Source: Nocardia mangyaensis (GTDB taxonomy: Bacteria > Actinomycetota > Actinomycetes > Mycobacteriales > Mycobacteriaceae). Taken from it: 64,000 nt of DNA. Location of the stretch: NCBI RefSeq assembly GCF_001886715.1, contig NZ_CP018082.1:5084001-5148000 (forward strand), written 5' to 3'. Of this stretch, positions 9,693-18,261 are shown one piece after another. The notes under the pieces were generated by a model. It was given only the letters and a program-made list of their open reading frames with translations, was not told where the DNA came from and searched no databases. Each line of letters opens with the position of its first letter. Positions within the stretch are counted from its first letter, which is position 1. The translations under genes and the position numbers were made by a program.

Positions 9693-12600
9693 TCACGCCC
9701 TGGCCAGTTGGCCGCCGGGGGTGGGAAAGAAGCCGGTTTCGATGTAGTGGTCGAAATAGCGGGTGATGGCGGTGGCGTCGACGGCGGGGAAATCGATGGG
9801 CAGGCCGCGGAAGACCTCGGCGGGAGCGCCTTCCACCGAACTCAGGACGGTGGCCGGGTTCGCCTTGGCGATGGCGGCGGCGTAGTTGCCGCTCAGGGCG
9901 GCGGCGCGGGCCAGGATCGGGTCGGCGTCGGGGCGTTCGGCGGTGGAGTTCAGCGTCTGCCCGAACAGCATCGGGTCGATGAAGTCGAATCGGTAACCGC
10001 GGCGCAGGATTTCCTCGTACACGACCTGCAACGGCACGTGGGTTCCCGAGGCTCGGTAGATGTTGCCGAGGGAGACCGCGTCGCGGGACTGGCGCACGAT
10101 GCCCGCGGCGACGTAGTCGACGGGGGCCATCTCGATGCCGATCGCGCGGACGTCGACGGCGACGCCGAGGACGAGCATGGCCCGCAGCATCGTCCACCAG
10201 GCGTCCTCGGCGGGCGCGGCGCCGGTGCGCGAGTCGCCGGTGATCAGGCCGGGGCGGTAGATGGCGATGGGGACGCCGCGTTCGATCGCGGTGTGCACCA
10301 GCTGTTCGGCGACCCACTTGGTCATCGCGTAGCCGGGCAGCCCGCCGGGGACACCGTCGTCCTGCGGGATGCCGGCGAGCACCGACAGGGTGGAGACGTA
10401 GTGGATCGGCTTCACCCGCGTGGTGGTGGCCAGCCGCAGCACTTCGATAGTGCCCTCCACATTGGCCGCGCGCATCCGCGCGTACGGCTCGAGATGGTTC
10501 ACCAGCGCGCCGTTGTGGTAGATCACCTCGATGTCGGCGGCCAGTTCGGCCAGGCGCGACGGGGCGATGCCGAGGCCGGGGCGGGCGAGATCGCCTGGTA
10601 CACCGATGATTCGGTCGAGGTGGGGTGTCACGTCGATGCCGAGCTTCGCGGTGGTGGCGACCACGCGGTCCACCGCCGCCCGGTCGTCGGCGGCACGGAC
10701 CAGGCAGTGGATGGTGGCGTCGGTCTGGTCGAGCAGTTCGCGCAGCAGGAAACTGCCGAGGAAGCCGGTGGCGCCGGTGAGCAGGATCGTCGCCGGCGCG
10801 CCGGTGCGACGCGGCGCGCACCCGGTGGGGTCGATCGTGGGGTCCAGGGCGGTGTCGGCGGCGGGATCGGGGCCGGTGGACGAGGTCGAGGACTCGTCGC
10901 GCACCGCCAGCGCCAGCTCGCTGACCAGCGGATAACTGAACAGCAACCGCAGCGGCACCGCTACGTCGAGCCGCTCCGACAGCTGGGCGCGGACCCGGAT
11001 CGCCGAGAGCGAGGTGCCACCGAGGACGAAGAAGTCATCGTCGCGGCCGACCTGTTCGAGCTCGAGCACCCGCGCGATCACCTCGGCCACGATCTGCTCG
11101 TCGGCAGTGACCGGAGCCTGGTATTCGCGAATCTCCACCGCGGGCGCGGGCAGGGCCTTGCGGTCCAGCTTGCCGGTTGCGCCCAGTGGGAACTCGTCGA
11201 GCACCAGGAGCCGATGCGGAATCATGTAGGGCGGCAACAGGGTTCGGATGGTCGCCAGCACCTCGGCGACATCGACCGTACGACCGGTGGCCGGGATCAC
11301 GTACCCGACGAGCTGCTCGTGGCGCACCGCGACCGCCGCACCGGCGACCGCGGCATGCGTACGCAAGGCCGCCTCGATCTCGCCGGGCTCGATACGCAAC
11401 CCGTGCAGTTTGAGCTGGACGTCGGTGCGGCCCAGATAGGTCAGATCGCCGGACGCGAGCCTGCGGACCAGGTCGCCGGTGCGGTACATGCGCTCCCCGA
11501 CCGGGCCGTACGGGTCGGCGACAAACCGCTCCGCCGTGCGATCGGGGCCACCCAGATAGCCGCGCGCCAACTGCGCACCCGCCAGGTAGAGCTCACCGGG
11601 GGTGCCGACAGGCACCGGCCGCAGCCGGGCGTCGAGGACATAGGCGCGAGAGTTCCAGTGCGGGTGGCCGATCGGGACGGTCCCGTCCCCGATCTCGGTG
11701 ACATCGGCACCGGTGATGGACACGGTCGCCTCGGTCGGACCGTACAGATTGTGCAGGCGCCCCGAGGTCGCGGCGGCGAAGCGGGCGATCGTGGCATTGG
11801 GCAGCGCCTCACCACCGACCCACACCGCGCGGATCGAACCGAGGGAGCCCGCGGGGGCGGCCTCGAGCAGCATCTGCAGCACCGACGGCACGATCGTGGT
11901 GCCGCTGACCCGGTGCCGGGCGATCAGCGCGGCCAGGTAGGCCGGATCGGTGAGCCCGTGCGAGGCCGCGACGATCATGTGCGCGCCCGCGCGCAGCGGG
12001 GTGGCGAAACCGATCATCGACGCGTCGAAGGTGAACGGGATCGACTGCAGGACAGTATCTTCGGTGTCCACCTCGTACTCGCCGACCATGAACGCGGCCT
12101 GGTTGACGATCGCCGAGTGCGGCACCCCGACACCCTTGGGCTTGCCGGTGGACCCGGACGTGAAGATCACATACGCCAGGTCCAGGGTGCGCAGCGGCCG
12201 CGAGCGGTCGGCGTCGGTCAGCCAGCGATCCGAGAACGCCGACAGGGCACCGGAACTCGCGACCAGGTCGACCGAGACGACCGGCAGGCCGTCGACCTCG
12301 ATCGCGTCGGCGGTGGTCGTCAGCACACAGACCGGGCCCGCGGCCGCGAGGATGTCGGCGCGGCGTTCGGCGGGCGAGTCCGGATCGATCGGCACATAGG
12401 CACCGCCGGCGGCGAACACCGCGTACATGGCGACCACCAGCTCGATCGACGGCCGGATCGCCACCCCGACTGTGCCGCCGGGGCCGACACCGGTCGCCAC
12501 GAGCAGCCGCGCCAGCCGGTTGACCCGGCTTGCCAGCTCCCCGTAACTCAGGGTGATCTCGGCGAAGGTGACCGCGGGAGCGTCCGGACGACGCTGTGCC

Positions 12601-15600
12601 TGCGCCCGGAACGCGTCGAGCAGGGTCGGGTCGGGCACGAGCCGGACCTCGCCGGCGGGCTCGACCCGCTCGGCCTCGGTCAGCAGGGGCAGGTCACCGA
12701 CCGGCCGCTGTGGAGCGGCGACCGCGGCCGCCAGCAGCCCGGCCAGCCGCTTGCCGAGGCCGGCCATGGTCGACTCGTCGAACAGATCGGTGGCATAACG
12801 CCAGGAGCAGCGCAGGCCCGCCGGGCCATCGGCGTCCTCGTGCGGGACGACGGTCAGCTGCAGGTCGACCGGCGAGACCTCCTCGCCGAGATCGACGGCC
12901 GCGACCACCAGGTCGGGCAGTTCCAGCCGTGCGCCGCCGAAGTTCTGGAACGACAACGCCACCTGATACAGCGGATGATGGGCCTGCGACCGCGGCGGAT
13001 CCAGTTCGGCGACAAGGCGTTCGAACGGCACGTCGGCGTGGGCGAAGGCGGCCAGGTCGGCCTCCCTGACCCGATCCAGCAGGGCGGCGAAGGGTTCGGC
13101 GGCATCGATGCGGGTGCGCAGCACGACGGTGTTGACGAACATGCCGACCAACTCGTCGAGTTCGGGCTCGCCACGGCCGGCGACCGGCGCACCGACGGTG
13201 ACGTCATCGGTACCCGCGACCCGGGCCAGCAGCACCGACAGCGCGGCGCGCACCACCATGAACAGCGAGGCATTGTGTTCGCGCGCAAGGGCTTCCAACC
13301 CGCGATGCAGGTCGCCGTCCAGCTCGAAGTTGTGCGCGGCCCCGCGACTGCCCGCGATCGGCGGGCGCGGGCGGTCGGTGGGCAGCTCCAGCAGGGCAGG
13401 TGTGCCCGCGAGCGCGGCGTGCCAGTAGCCGAGCTGCTGGGACAGCAGTGATTCGGGGTCGTCGGCGGCACCGAGCAGCTCCTGCTGCCACAGGGTGTAG
13501 TCGGCGTACTGCACCGGCAGTGGCGCCCAACCGGGCGCCCGGCCCTGGGCGCGGGCGACGTAGGCGGTCATCAGGTCGCGGGTCAACGGGCCGAGGGAGA
13601 AGCCGTCGGTGGCGATGTGGTGCACCACCACGGCCAGTACATGCTCGGTGCGCGAGAGCTGGAATACCGCCGCGCGCACGGGAACTCGCGTGCAGACGTC
13701 GAATCCGCCGAAGGTCAGCCTGGCCAGTTCGCCACCCAGGTCGGCCTCCTCGATAGGCACCACCGCCACGTCGAGACCGGCCTCGGCCACCGTCAGCACC
13801 CGCTGAGATCCCGCGCCGTCGTCTTCGGGGTAGACCGTCCGCAGGACCTCGTGCCGGTCGAGGACGTCGTCGAGCGCGGCGGTCAGCGCGGCGGTGTCGA
13901 GCGGACCGGACAGCCGAAGGGCCACGGGGATGTTGTAGGTGCTCGACTGCGGGTCCAGGCGCGCCATGAACCACATGCGCTGCTGGGCGAGCGAGAGCGG
14001 CACCCGCTCCCCGCGCTGGCGGCGAGTCAGCGGGACGCGGACCGCCGCGCCGCCGACCAGGGCATCGAGCGCGGCGGCCAGGTCGGCGACCGTGCTGTGT
14101 TCGAAGACGGTCCGGGCGGGCACCCGAACTCCGGTCACCGCGCCGAGGCGACCGGCCAGCTGTGTGGCGAGCAGCGAGTTGCCGCCGAGGGCGAAGAAGT
14201 CGTCGGCGCGGCCGGGTTCGTCGGCGCCGAGGAGATCGGCGAAGACCGCGGCGACAGCTCGCTCGGTCTCGGTGCGCGGCGCCTCGAAGGCGCGAGCGGT
14301 GAGCTCGGGCTCGGGCAGCGCCCGGTGGTCGAGCTTGCCGACCGGGGTCAGCGGGAGCCGGTCGATGGGCACGATCGCGGCGGGTACCGCGTGCTGGGGC
14401 AGTCGCTGCTCGGCGAGCCGGGTCAGCGCGGCCGGGTCGATCGTGGTGCCCGCGGCGGGCACCACATAGGCGACGAGCGCGTCCACGCCGCTGGGCAGCG
14501 CGCGCACCACCGTGGTGGCGAAGCGCACGGTGTCGTCGGTCGCGAGCACCGCGTCGATCTCGCCCAGTTCGATGCGGAAGCCACGCAGCTTGACCTGAGC
14601 GTCGGTGCGGCCGAGGAAGGCCAGCTGCGGACCACTGCCCGGGATGGTCTCCCATCTCACCAGGTCACCGGTGCGATAGAGCCTGCCGCCGGTGACCGGA
14701 TCAGCGACGAACCTGGCCGCGGTCAGACTCGCCCTGGCGTGATAGCCCCTGGCCAGCCCGGGCCCGGACAGGTACAGCTCGCCGGGGACGCGGTCGGGAA
14801 CCGGGTGCAGCCTGGCATCGAGCACCAGCGCGGTCATGCCGGGGATCGGGCCGCCGATGGTGATCGGGTCGCCCGGGGTGAGCGGATCGCTCATCAACAC
14901 CACGGCGGTGGTCTCGGTGGGGCCGTAGACGTTGAAGAACTGGCGACCGGTCGACCAGGCGGCGATCAGCTCCGGCGGAACAGCTTCGCCGCCGACCGCG
15001 AGCGCGGCCAGATCCGGCAGTCCGGCGGGATCGACACCGGCCAGCGCGGCGGGGGTGATGAAAGCGTGGGTCACCCGTTCGGCGCGCAGCAGCTCGGCCA
15101 GCTCGTCGCCGCCGTAGATGTCGGTCGGCGCGATCACCATCGTCGAACTCGCGCCGATCGCCAGCAGCAGTTCCAGGATGCTGGCGTCGAAACTGGGCGA
15201 GGCGAAGTGCAGGGTGCGCGATGCCCCGGTGATGCCGAAGCGGCGGACCTGTTCGGCGCACAGTCCGGCCAGGCCGGTGTGAGTGACGGCGACTCCCTTC
15301 GGCACGCCGGTCGAGCCGGAGGTGTACACGAGGTAGGCCAGGTCGTCGGCGAAGAGCCTGCGGGTGCGCTCGGCCGCGCTCACCGGTGCGTTCGACGCGC
15401 GCGACAGCTCCTCGGTGATCTCGGCCGAATCCAGTGCCAGCCAACGGAATCCGGCATCGAGCCGGGTGGCGTCGGCGCCGAGGGCCAGACCGAGGTCGGC
15501 GCCGGAGTCGGCGAGCATGTGCTCGACGCGTTCGGCCGGGTAGCGCGGGTCGACCGGCACGAACGCGGCGCCGGTCTTGGCCACCGCCCACATCGCGACG

Positions 15601-15857
15601 ATCGCCTCGATCGACCTGGTCAGCGCGAGTACCACCCGGTCACCGGGGCCGGTTTCGCGCGCGATCAGGATTCGGGCGAGCTGCGACGAGCGCTGATCGA
15701 GTTCAGCGTAGGTGAGGCGCCGTCCGCCGGACCGCAGCGCGATCGCCTCGGGTGCGCGATCGACAGCGGCCATCAGCAGGCGGGGCAGGGTCGGTGTCGC
15801 CGCCCGGCGGGCGCGACGCAGAACTGGTCGGCGGACGCCAGGAACTTGCTCGGTCAC
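9693..15857 (-). CDS. Two-module NRPS with reductive release (A-T-C-A-T-R)
   Basis: A 2054-residue synthetase. Domains: A1 about 25-520 (YTSGSTGVPKG, NVYGPTETT, GELYLSG), T1 with Ser561 in LGGNS, C about 620-1050 with HHIATDG near 746, A2 about 1085-1575, T2 with Ser1616 in LGGTS, and a terminal NAD(P)H thioester reductase from about 1685 (TGATGFLG, YHNGA, active-site YAMTK near 1847). There is no thioesterase, so the dipeptidyl thioester should leave as an aldehyde or alcohol. This is the order of AusA-type pyrazinone synthetases. Hand-aligned specificity residues are A1 DALFAGVAV and A2 DAITWGLVS, which I cannot match to an amino acid. GTG start with GGAAG eight bases upstream. No phosphopantetheinyl transferase or tailoring gene is adjacent. 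It is tail-to-tail with the RidA gene, 13 nt apart. Confidence 0.93.
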   Translation of the reverse strand: MTEQVPGVRRPVLRRARRAATPTLPRLLMAAVDRAPEAIALRSGGRRLTYAELDQRSSQLARILIARETGPGDRVVLALTRSIEAIVAMWAVAKTGAAFVPVDPRYPAERVEHMLADSGADLGLALGADATRLDAGFRWLALDSAEITEELSRASNAPVSAAERTRRLFADDLAYLVYTSGSTGVPKGVAVTHTGLAGLCAEQVRRFGITGASRTLHFASPSFDASILELLLAIGASSTMVIAPTDIYGGDELAELLRAERVTHAFITPAALAGVDPAGLPDLAALAVGGEAVPPELIAAWSTGRQFFNVYGPTETTAVVLMSDPLTPGDPITIGGPIPGMTALVLDARLHPVPDRVPGELYLSGPGLARGYHARASLTAARFVADPVTGGRLYRTGDLVRWETIPGSGPQLAFLGRTDAQVKLRGFRIELGEIDAVLATDDTVRFATTVVRALPSGVDALVAYVVPAAGTTIDPAALTRLAEQRLPQHAVPAAIVPIDRLPLTPVGKLDHRALPEPELTARAFEAPRTETERAVAAVFADLLGADEPGRADDFFALGGNSLLATQLAGRLGAVTGVRVPARTVFEHSTVADLAAALDALVGGAAVRVPLTRRQRGERVPLSLAQQRMWFMARLDPQSSTYNIPVALRLSGPLDTAALTAALDDVLDRHEVLRTVYPEDDGAGSQRVLTVAEAGLDVAVVPIEEADLGGELARLTFGGFDVCTRVPVRAAVFQLSRTEHVLAVVVHHIATDGFSLGPLTRDLMTAYVARAQGRAPGWAPLPVQYADYTLWQQELLGAADDPESLLSQQLGYWHAALAGTPALLELPTDRPRPPIAGSRGAAHNFELDGDLHRGLEALAREHNASLFMVVRAALSVLLARVAGTDDVTVGAPVAGRGEPELDELVGMFVNTVVLRTRIDAAEPFAALLDRVREADLAAFAHADVPFERLVAELDPPRSQAHHPLYQVALSFQNFGGARLELPDLVVAAVDLGEEVSPVDLQLTVVPHEDADGPAGLRCSWRYATDLFDESTMAGLGKRLAGLLAAAVAAPQRPVGDLPLLTEAERVEPAGEVRLVPDPTLLDAFRAQAQRRPDAPAVTFAEITLSYGELASRVNRLARLLVATGVGPGGTVGVAIRPSIELVVAMYAVFAAGGAYVPIDPDSPAERRADILAAAGPVCVLTTTADAIEVDGLPVVSVDLVASSGALSAFSDRWLTDADRSRPLRTLDLAYVIFTSGSTGKPKGVGVPHSAIVNQAAFMVGEYEVDTEDTVLQSIPFTFDASMIGFATPLRAGAHMIVAASHGLTDPAYLAALIARHRVSGTTIVPSVLQMLLEAAPAGSLGSIRAVWVGGEALPNATIARFAAATSGRLHNLYGPTEATVSITGADVTEIGDGTVPIGHPHWNSRAYVLDARLRPVPVGTPGELYLAGAQLARGYLGGPDRTAERFVADPYGPVGERMYRTGDLVRRLASGDLTYLGRTDVQLKLHGLRIEPGEIEAALRTHAAVAGAAVAVRHEQLVGYVIPATGRTVDVAEVLATIRTLLPPYMIPHRLLVLDEFPLGATGKLDRKALPAPAVEIREYQAPVTADEQIVAEVIARVLELEQVGRDDDFFVLGGTSLSAIRVRAQLSERLDVAVPLRLLFSYPLVSELALAVRDESSTSSTGPDPAADTALDPTIDPTGCAPRRTGAPATILLTGATGFLGSFLLRELLDQTDATIHCLVRAADDRAAVDRVVATTAKLGIDVTPHLDRIIGVPGDLARPGLGIAPSRLAELAADIEVIYHNGALVNHLEPYARMRAANVEGTIEVLRLATTTRVKPIHYVSTLSVLAGIPQDDGVPGGLPGYAMTKWVAEQLVHTAIERGVPIAIYRPGLITGDSRTGAAPAEDAWWTMLRAMLVLGVAVDVRAIGIEMAPVDYVAAGIVRQSRDAVSLGNIYRASGTHVPLQVVYEEILRRGYRFDFIDPMLFGQTLNSTAERPDADPILARAAALSGNYAAAIAKANPATVLSSVEGAPAEVFRGLPIDFPAVDATAITRYFDHYIETGFFPTPGGQLARA

Positions 15858-16055
15858 CGTTAACGCTTCCCTTCACCATGGATCACCCATGCGATCGCAC
15901 TGCTCTCACGCTCGCTTGGACTCTCGGCTACACGGGGTATCGGAAAGATCCGGCGTGACGGTACCGCAAATATCTCATCAATTTCGGCGTCACGACAATC
16001 AGTGGGTTTCACTTCCCTTCGACTCGGGTGGACCCGACTGCCCGGTCTGCAGCAC

Positions 16056-16077
16056 AGGTCATACGCAGGTCATATGC
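16056..16077. repeat. Tandem 11-bp direct repeat AGGTCATACGC / AGGTCATATGC
   Basis: Two adjacent 11-base units differ at one base. They lie about 200 nt upstream of the NRPS start codon. Tandem repeats of this size could be regulator half-sites, but no regulator is identified. Confidence 0.4.
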
Positions 16078-16180
16078 ATGGCGAACAATCTTGGCGCGGA
16101 CGCCTCCTTTTCACATTTCTCCGAATCGGAACCCTCGGCAACCGTCCAGAGCATCACTGCCGGTCCAGGGCCCAGACACA

Positions 16181-16218
16181 CGAACACCGGAGGCCGCGCG
16201 GCGGCACTCCGGTGTTCG
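16181..16218 (-). terminator. Perfect 12-bp hairpin after the acyltransferase gene
   Basis: CGAACACCGGAG and CTCCGGTGTTCG form a perfect stem around a 14-nt loop, 20 nt beyond the acyltransferase stop. Best read as an intrinsic terminator for the minus-strand pair. Confidence 0.6.
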
Positions 16219-16238
16219 ATGATGTGCGGCGGCGAAGA

Positions 16239-17189
16239 TTACCGGGCGGTAGCCGACGTCGATCGCGTATTCTGCGCGTCCACCGACGGATCCTGCACGC
16301 GAGTGTTGCCCGAGGCGATCCACTCGGTGTCGAAGACTCCGTGCCGCGAGCGGTCGGCGCCGCGGATCGCGGCCTCGCACCGCCGCGCGAGATCGCGCCG
16401 ATCCAGGCCGGGCCGCTCCAGCGGCTCCAGGACGATCTCCACGACCATCCCCTTGCTGCGCAGCACCCGCTCGGCCGAATCGGCGAAGGTGTCGTCGCCG
16501 ACGAAGCCGGGGACCGTACTCGGTGTGCCGTGCCGGTCGAGGTAACGCAGCCGAACCGGCTGCACCGGGGTGGTGGTGTCGATCGCGGCCTGCAACATGG
16601 CGGGCCGCAGCGAGCCGTAGGCGCGCCCGCACCAGGTGGTGCCCTCCGGGAACACCGCGATCCGGTTGCCCTCGGCCAATCGCCGCGCGACCTGATCGAC
16701 CACTCCCGGCAGCGCGCGCAGGTGCGCGCGTTCGATCGGGATCACGCGGGTGAGCCGGGCGAGCTTGCCCAGCACCGGCCACTCGACCATGTCGGCGCGG
16801 GCGACGAAACTCACCGGCTGCACGGCGGCCAGCGCGACGATGTCGGTCCAGCCGATATGCCCCGCCACGACCATGACCGCGGTCCCGGAATCGGCGAAAC
16901 CGTCCGTCGACGCGCCCTGCTCGGGTGCGCGACGGTCCACGATGCGCAGCCGCATCCCCAGACAGCCGAGCGCGGCGCGAGCGTAGCTGCGCTGCAGGTT
17001 CTCGCGCCGAGACTTCGGGGTGGCGACGGTGAGCACCGGGAAACTGAGCACCAGGCCGACGACGCCCGCCAGCCGGGCGAGCATCCTGGCGGTGCCGACC
17101 TGATCGATCGGCTCGATGCACCCGGCCCCACAGGGGCTCGACGGCATCCACGAATGGGTGGCGGTGGCGGGCGGCGCGTCGAACACCAT
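16239..17189 (-). CDS. PlsC-family lysophospholipid/ornithine-lipid acyltransferase
   Basis: A 316-residue membrane-associated acyltransferase. The HX4D motif is HIGWTD at residues 111-116, and FPEGTTW is the acceptor motif. A hydrophobic helix near residues 38-55 should anchor it. The ATG at 17189 has GGGAAG eight bases upstream, inside the end of the preceding GNAT gene, leaving only five bases between stop and start. The pairing with an OlsB-type GNAT suggests an olsB-olsA-like two-step N- and O-acylation of an amino acid such as ornithine. The same pair order matches my recollection of M. tuberculosis Rv3027c-Rv3026c. The lipid product is not proven. Confidence 0.82.
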   Translation of the reverse strand: MVFDAPPATATHSWMPSSPCGAGCIEPIDQVGTARMLARLAGVVGLVLSFPVLTVATPKSRRENLQRSYARAALGCLGMRLRIVDRRAPEQGASTDGFADSGTAVMVVAGHIGWTDIVALAAVQPVSFVARADMVEWPVLGKLARLTRVIPIERAHLRALPGVVDQVARRLAEGNRIAVFPEGTTWCGRAYGSLRPAMLQAAIDTTTPVQPVRLRYLDRHGTPSTVPGFVGDDTFADSAERVLRSKGMVVEIVLEPLERPGLDRRDLARRCEAAIRGADRSRHGVFDTEWIASGNTRVQDPSVDAQNTRSTSATAR

Positions 17190-17194
17190 GGTGA

Positions 17195-18013
17195 TTACTT
17201 CCCGTCGAAGGTGGCGGCCGCGCTCTGCAGCCGCTCCAGGTAGCGGGTGTTGATGGTTTCCATGCCGAGCAGGGCGACGAAATCGGCGACCGCGAACTCG
17301 GGGTCGTGCGCCGGTTCGCCGCAGATCTCGGCGCCAAGGCGCAGGTATCCACGCAGCAGTGGTGGCAACTTGGGGCGGCTCGGCGGGGTCAGCTCGTCGA
17401 GGGAGAGCCCGTCGACGACGACCGGACGGTGCGGGTGCACGCGACGCTCGGGGTCGCACGCGTGGCGTCCGAGCAGCAGGTCACGCACGCCGCGGACATT
17501 GACACCGGCGGGATCTTCGGGGGTGTCGCGCATCGGAACCGACACGCAACCCATCACCCAGTCGTAGCCGGTCAGCTGGATGTAGTGCAGAATTCCCGCC
17601 CACATCAGGGTGAGCACCGAGCCGTTGCGGTGATCGGGCACCACGCAGGCCCGGCCCATCTCCACGATCCGGTGGCCCTCCGGATCGAGCTGGGTGAGAT
17701 CGAATTCGGTGGCGGTGTAGTACCCGCCCGCCGCGGTGACCTTGTCCGGCGGCAGCATCCGGTAGCAGCCGACGAACTGCTCGGTGAGTTCGTCGCGGAC
17801 CAGCAGGTGGTCGCAGTGGTCGTCGAACCGGTCGGCGTCGAGGCCGGTACCGTTGTCGGGCATCTGGAACCCGGGCTCGGAGGCGAAGACCTGGAAGCGC
17901 AACCGCTGGGCGGCTTCCCTGTGCTCGGCGTCGGCGGCGACAACCAACGAGTACCGAGACTTCCCCACCCCGGAGTCCGGCGCCGGAGTGGTCAACACGG
18001 ACGAAATTGTCAT
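17195..18013 (-). CDS. GNAT-fold acyltransferase, OlsB-like
   Basis: A 272-residue protein of the hemolysin/OlsB-like GNAT group, which transfers an acyl chain from ACP or CoA to the amino group of an amino acid. Visible landmarks are AQRLRFQVFASEPGF near the start of the fold, DDHCDHLLV, YYTATEFDL, and VEMGRACVVPDHRNGSVL, the acyl-CoA pyrophosphate loop region of this family. I chose the ATG at 18013, which gives the usual N-terminus; an in-frame ATG ten codons upstream is possible. No strong ribosome site is visible for either. The acyltransferase follows with coupling. Confidence 0.8.
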   Translation of the reverse strand: MTISSVLTTPAPDSGVGKSRYSLVVAADAEHREAAQRLRFQVFASEPGFQMPDNGTGLDADRFDDHCDHLLVRDELTEQFVGCYRMLPPDKVTAAGGYYTATEFDLTQLDPEGHRIVEMGRACVVPDHRNGSVLTLMWAGILHYIQLTGYDWVMGCVSVPMRDTPEDPAGVNVRGVRDLLLGRHACDPERRVHPHRPVVVDGLSLDELTPPSRPKLPPLLRGYLRLGAEICGEPAHDPEFAVADFVALLGMETINTRYLERLQSAAATFDGK

Positions 18014-18221
18014 ACCGATGATGAAGCCAGCCCGAATTGGCATCGGAGCGACGCGTCAGTGTCGTGTCGATGCCCGTTCGGTGAACGAGATACCCGTCAC
18101 ACCGCGCGTTCACCGATGCGCTGCCCATCGTTCGTCCACCTGCGGGTTTCTGGCCGAACTCCGTGGTTTCGGTGCAGAATCCGCTTCGACGGCAGGCTTT
18201 CCGGGGCGTGCGGAAACAACG

Positions 18222-18251
18222 ATCGGCCCGCCGTGCGCACAGCGGGCCGAT
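18222..18251 (-). terminator. Hairpin terminator after ndh
   Basis: ATCGGCCCGC and GCGGGCCGAT form a perfect 10-bp stem around a 10-nt loop, ten bases beyond the ndh stop. A T-rich GTTGTTTCC follows on the minus strand, supporting intrinsic termination. Confidence 0.7.
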
Positions 18252-18261
18252 GGGGAGTGGA

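Larger units (their letters stand above)
15858..16238. other. Intergenic region upstream of the two-module NRPS
   Basis: This 381-nt stretch has no supportable gene. It is more AT-rich than its surroundings near 15960-16000 and 16100-16135, as expected for the NRPS promoter region reading left. It also holds a tandem 11-bp repeat and, at its right end, the hairpin that follows the acyltransferase gene. Confidence 0.6.

Noticed and set aside
9402..13451. Very long plus-strand open frame opposite the two-module NRPS
   Set aside because: It is rich in Gly, Arg, His and Gln, has no domain, and mirrors the high-GC codon pattern of the true minus-strand gene.
13617..15863. Second long plus-strand open frame opposite the same NRPS
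   Set aside because: Same artefact: low-complexity composition and no homology, while adenylation motifs are unmistakable on the other strand.
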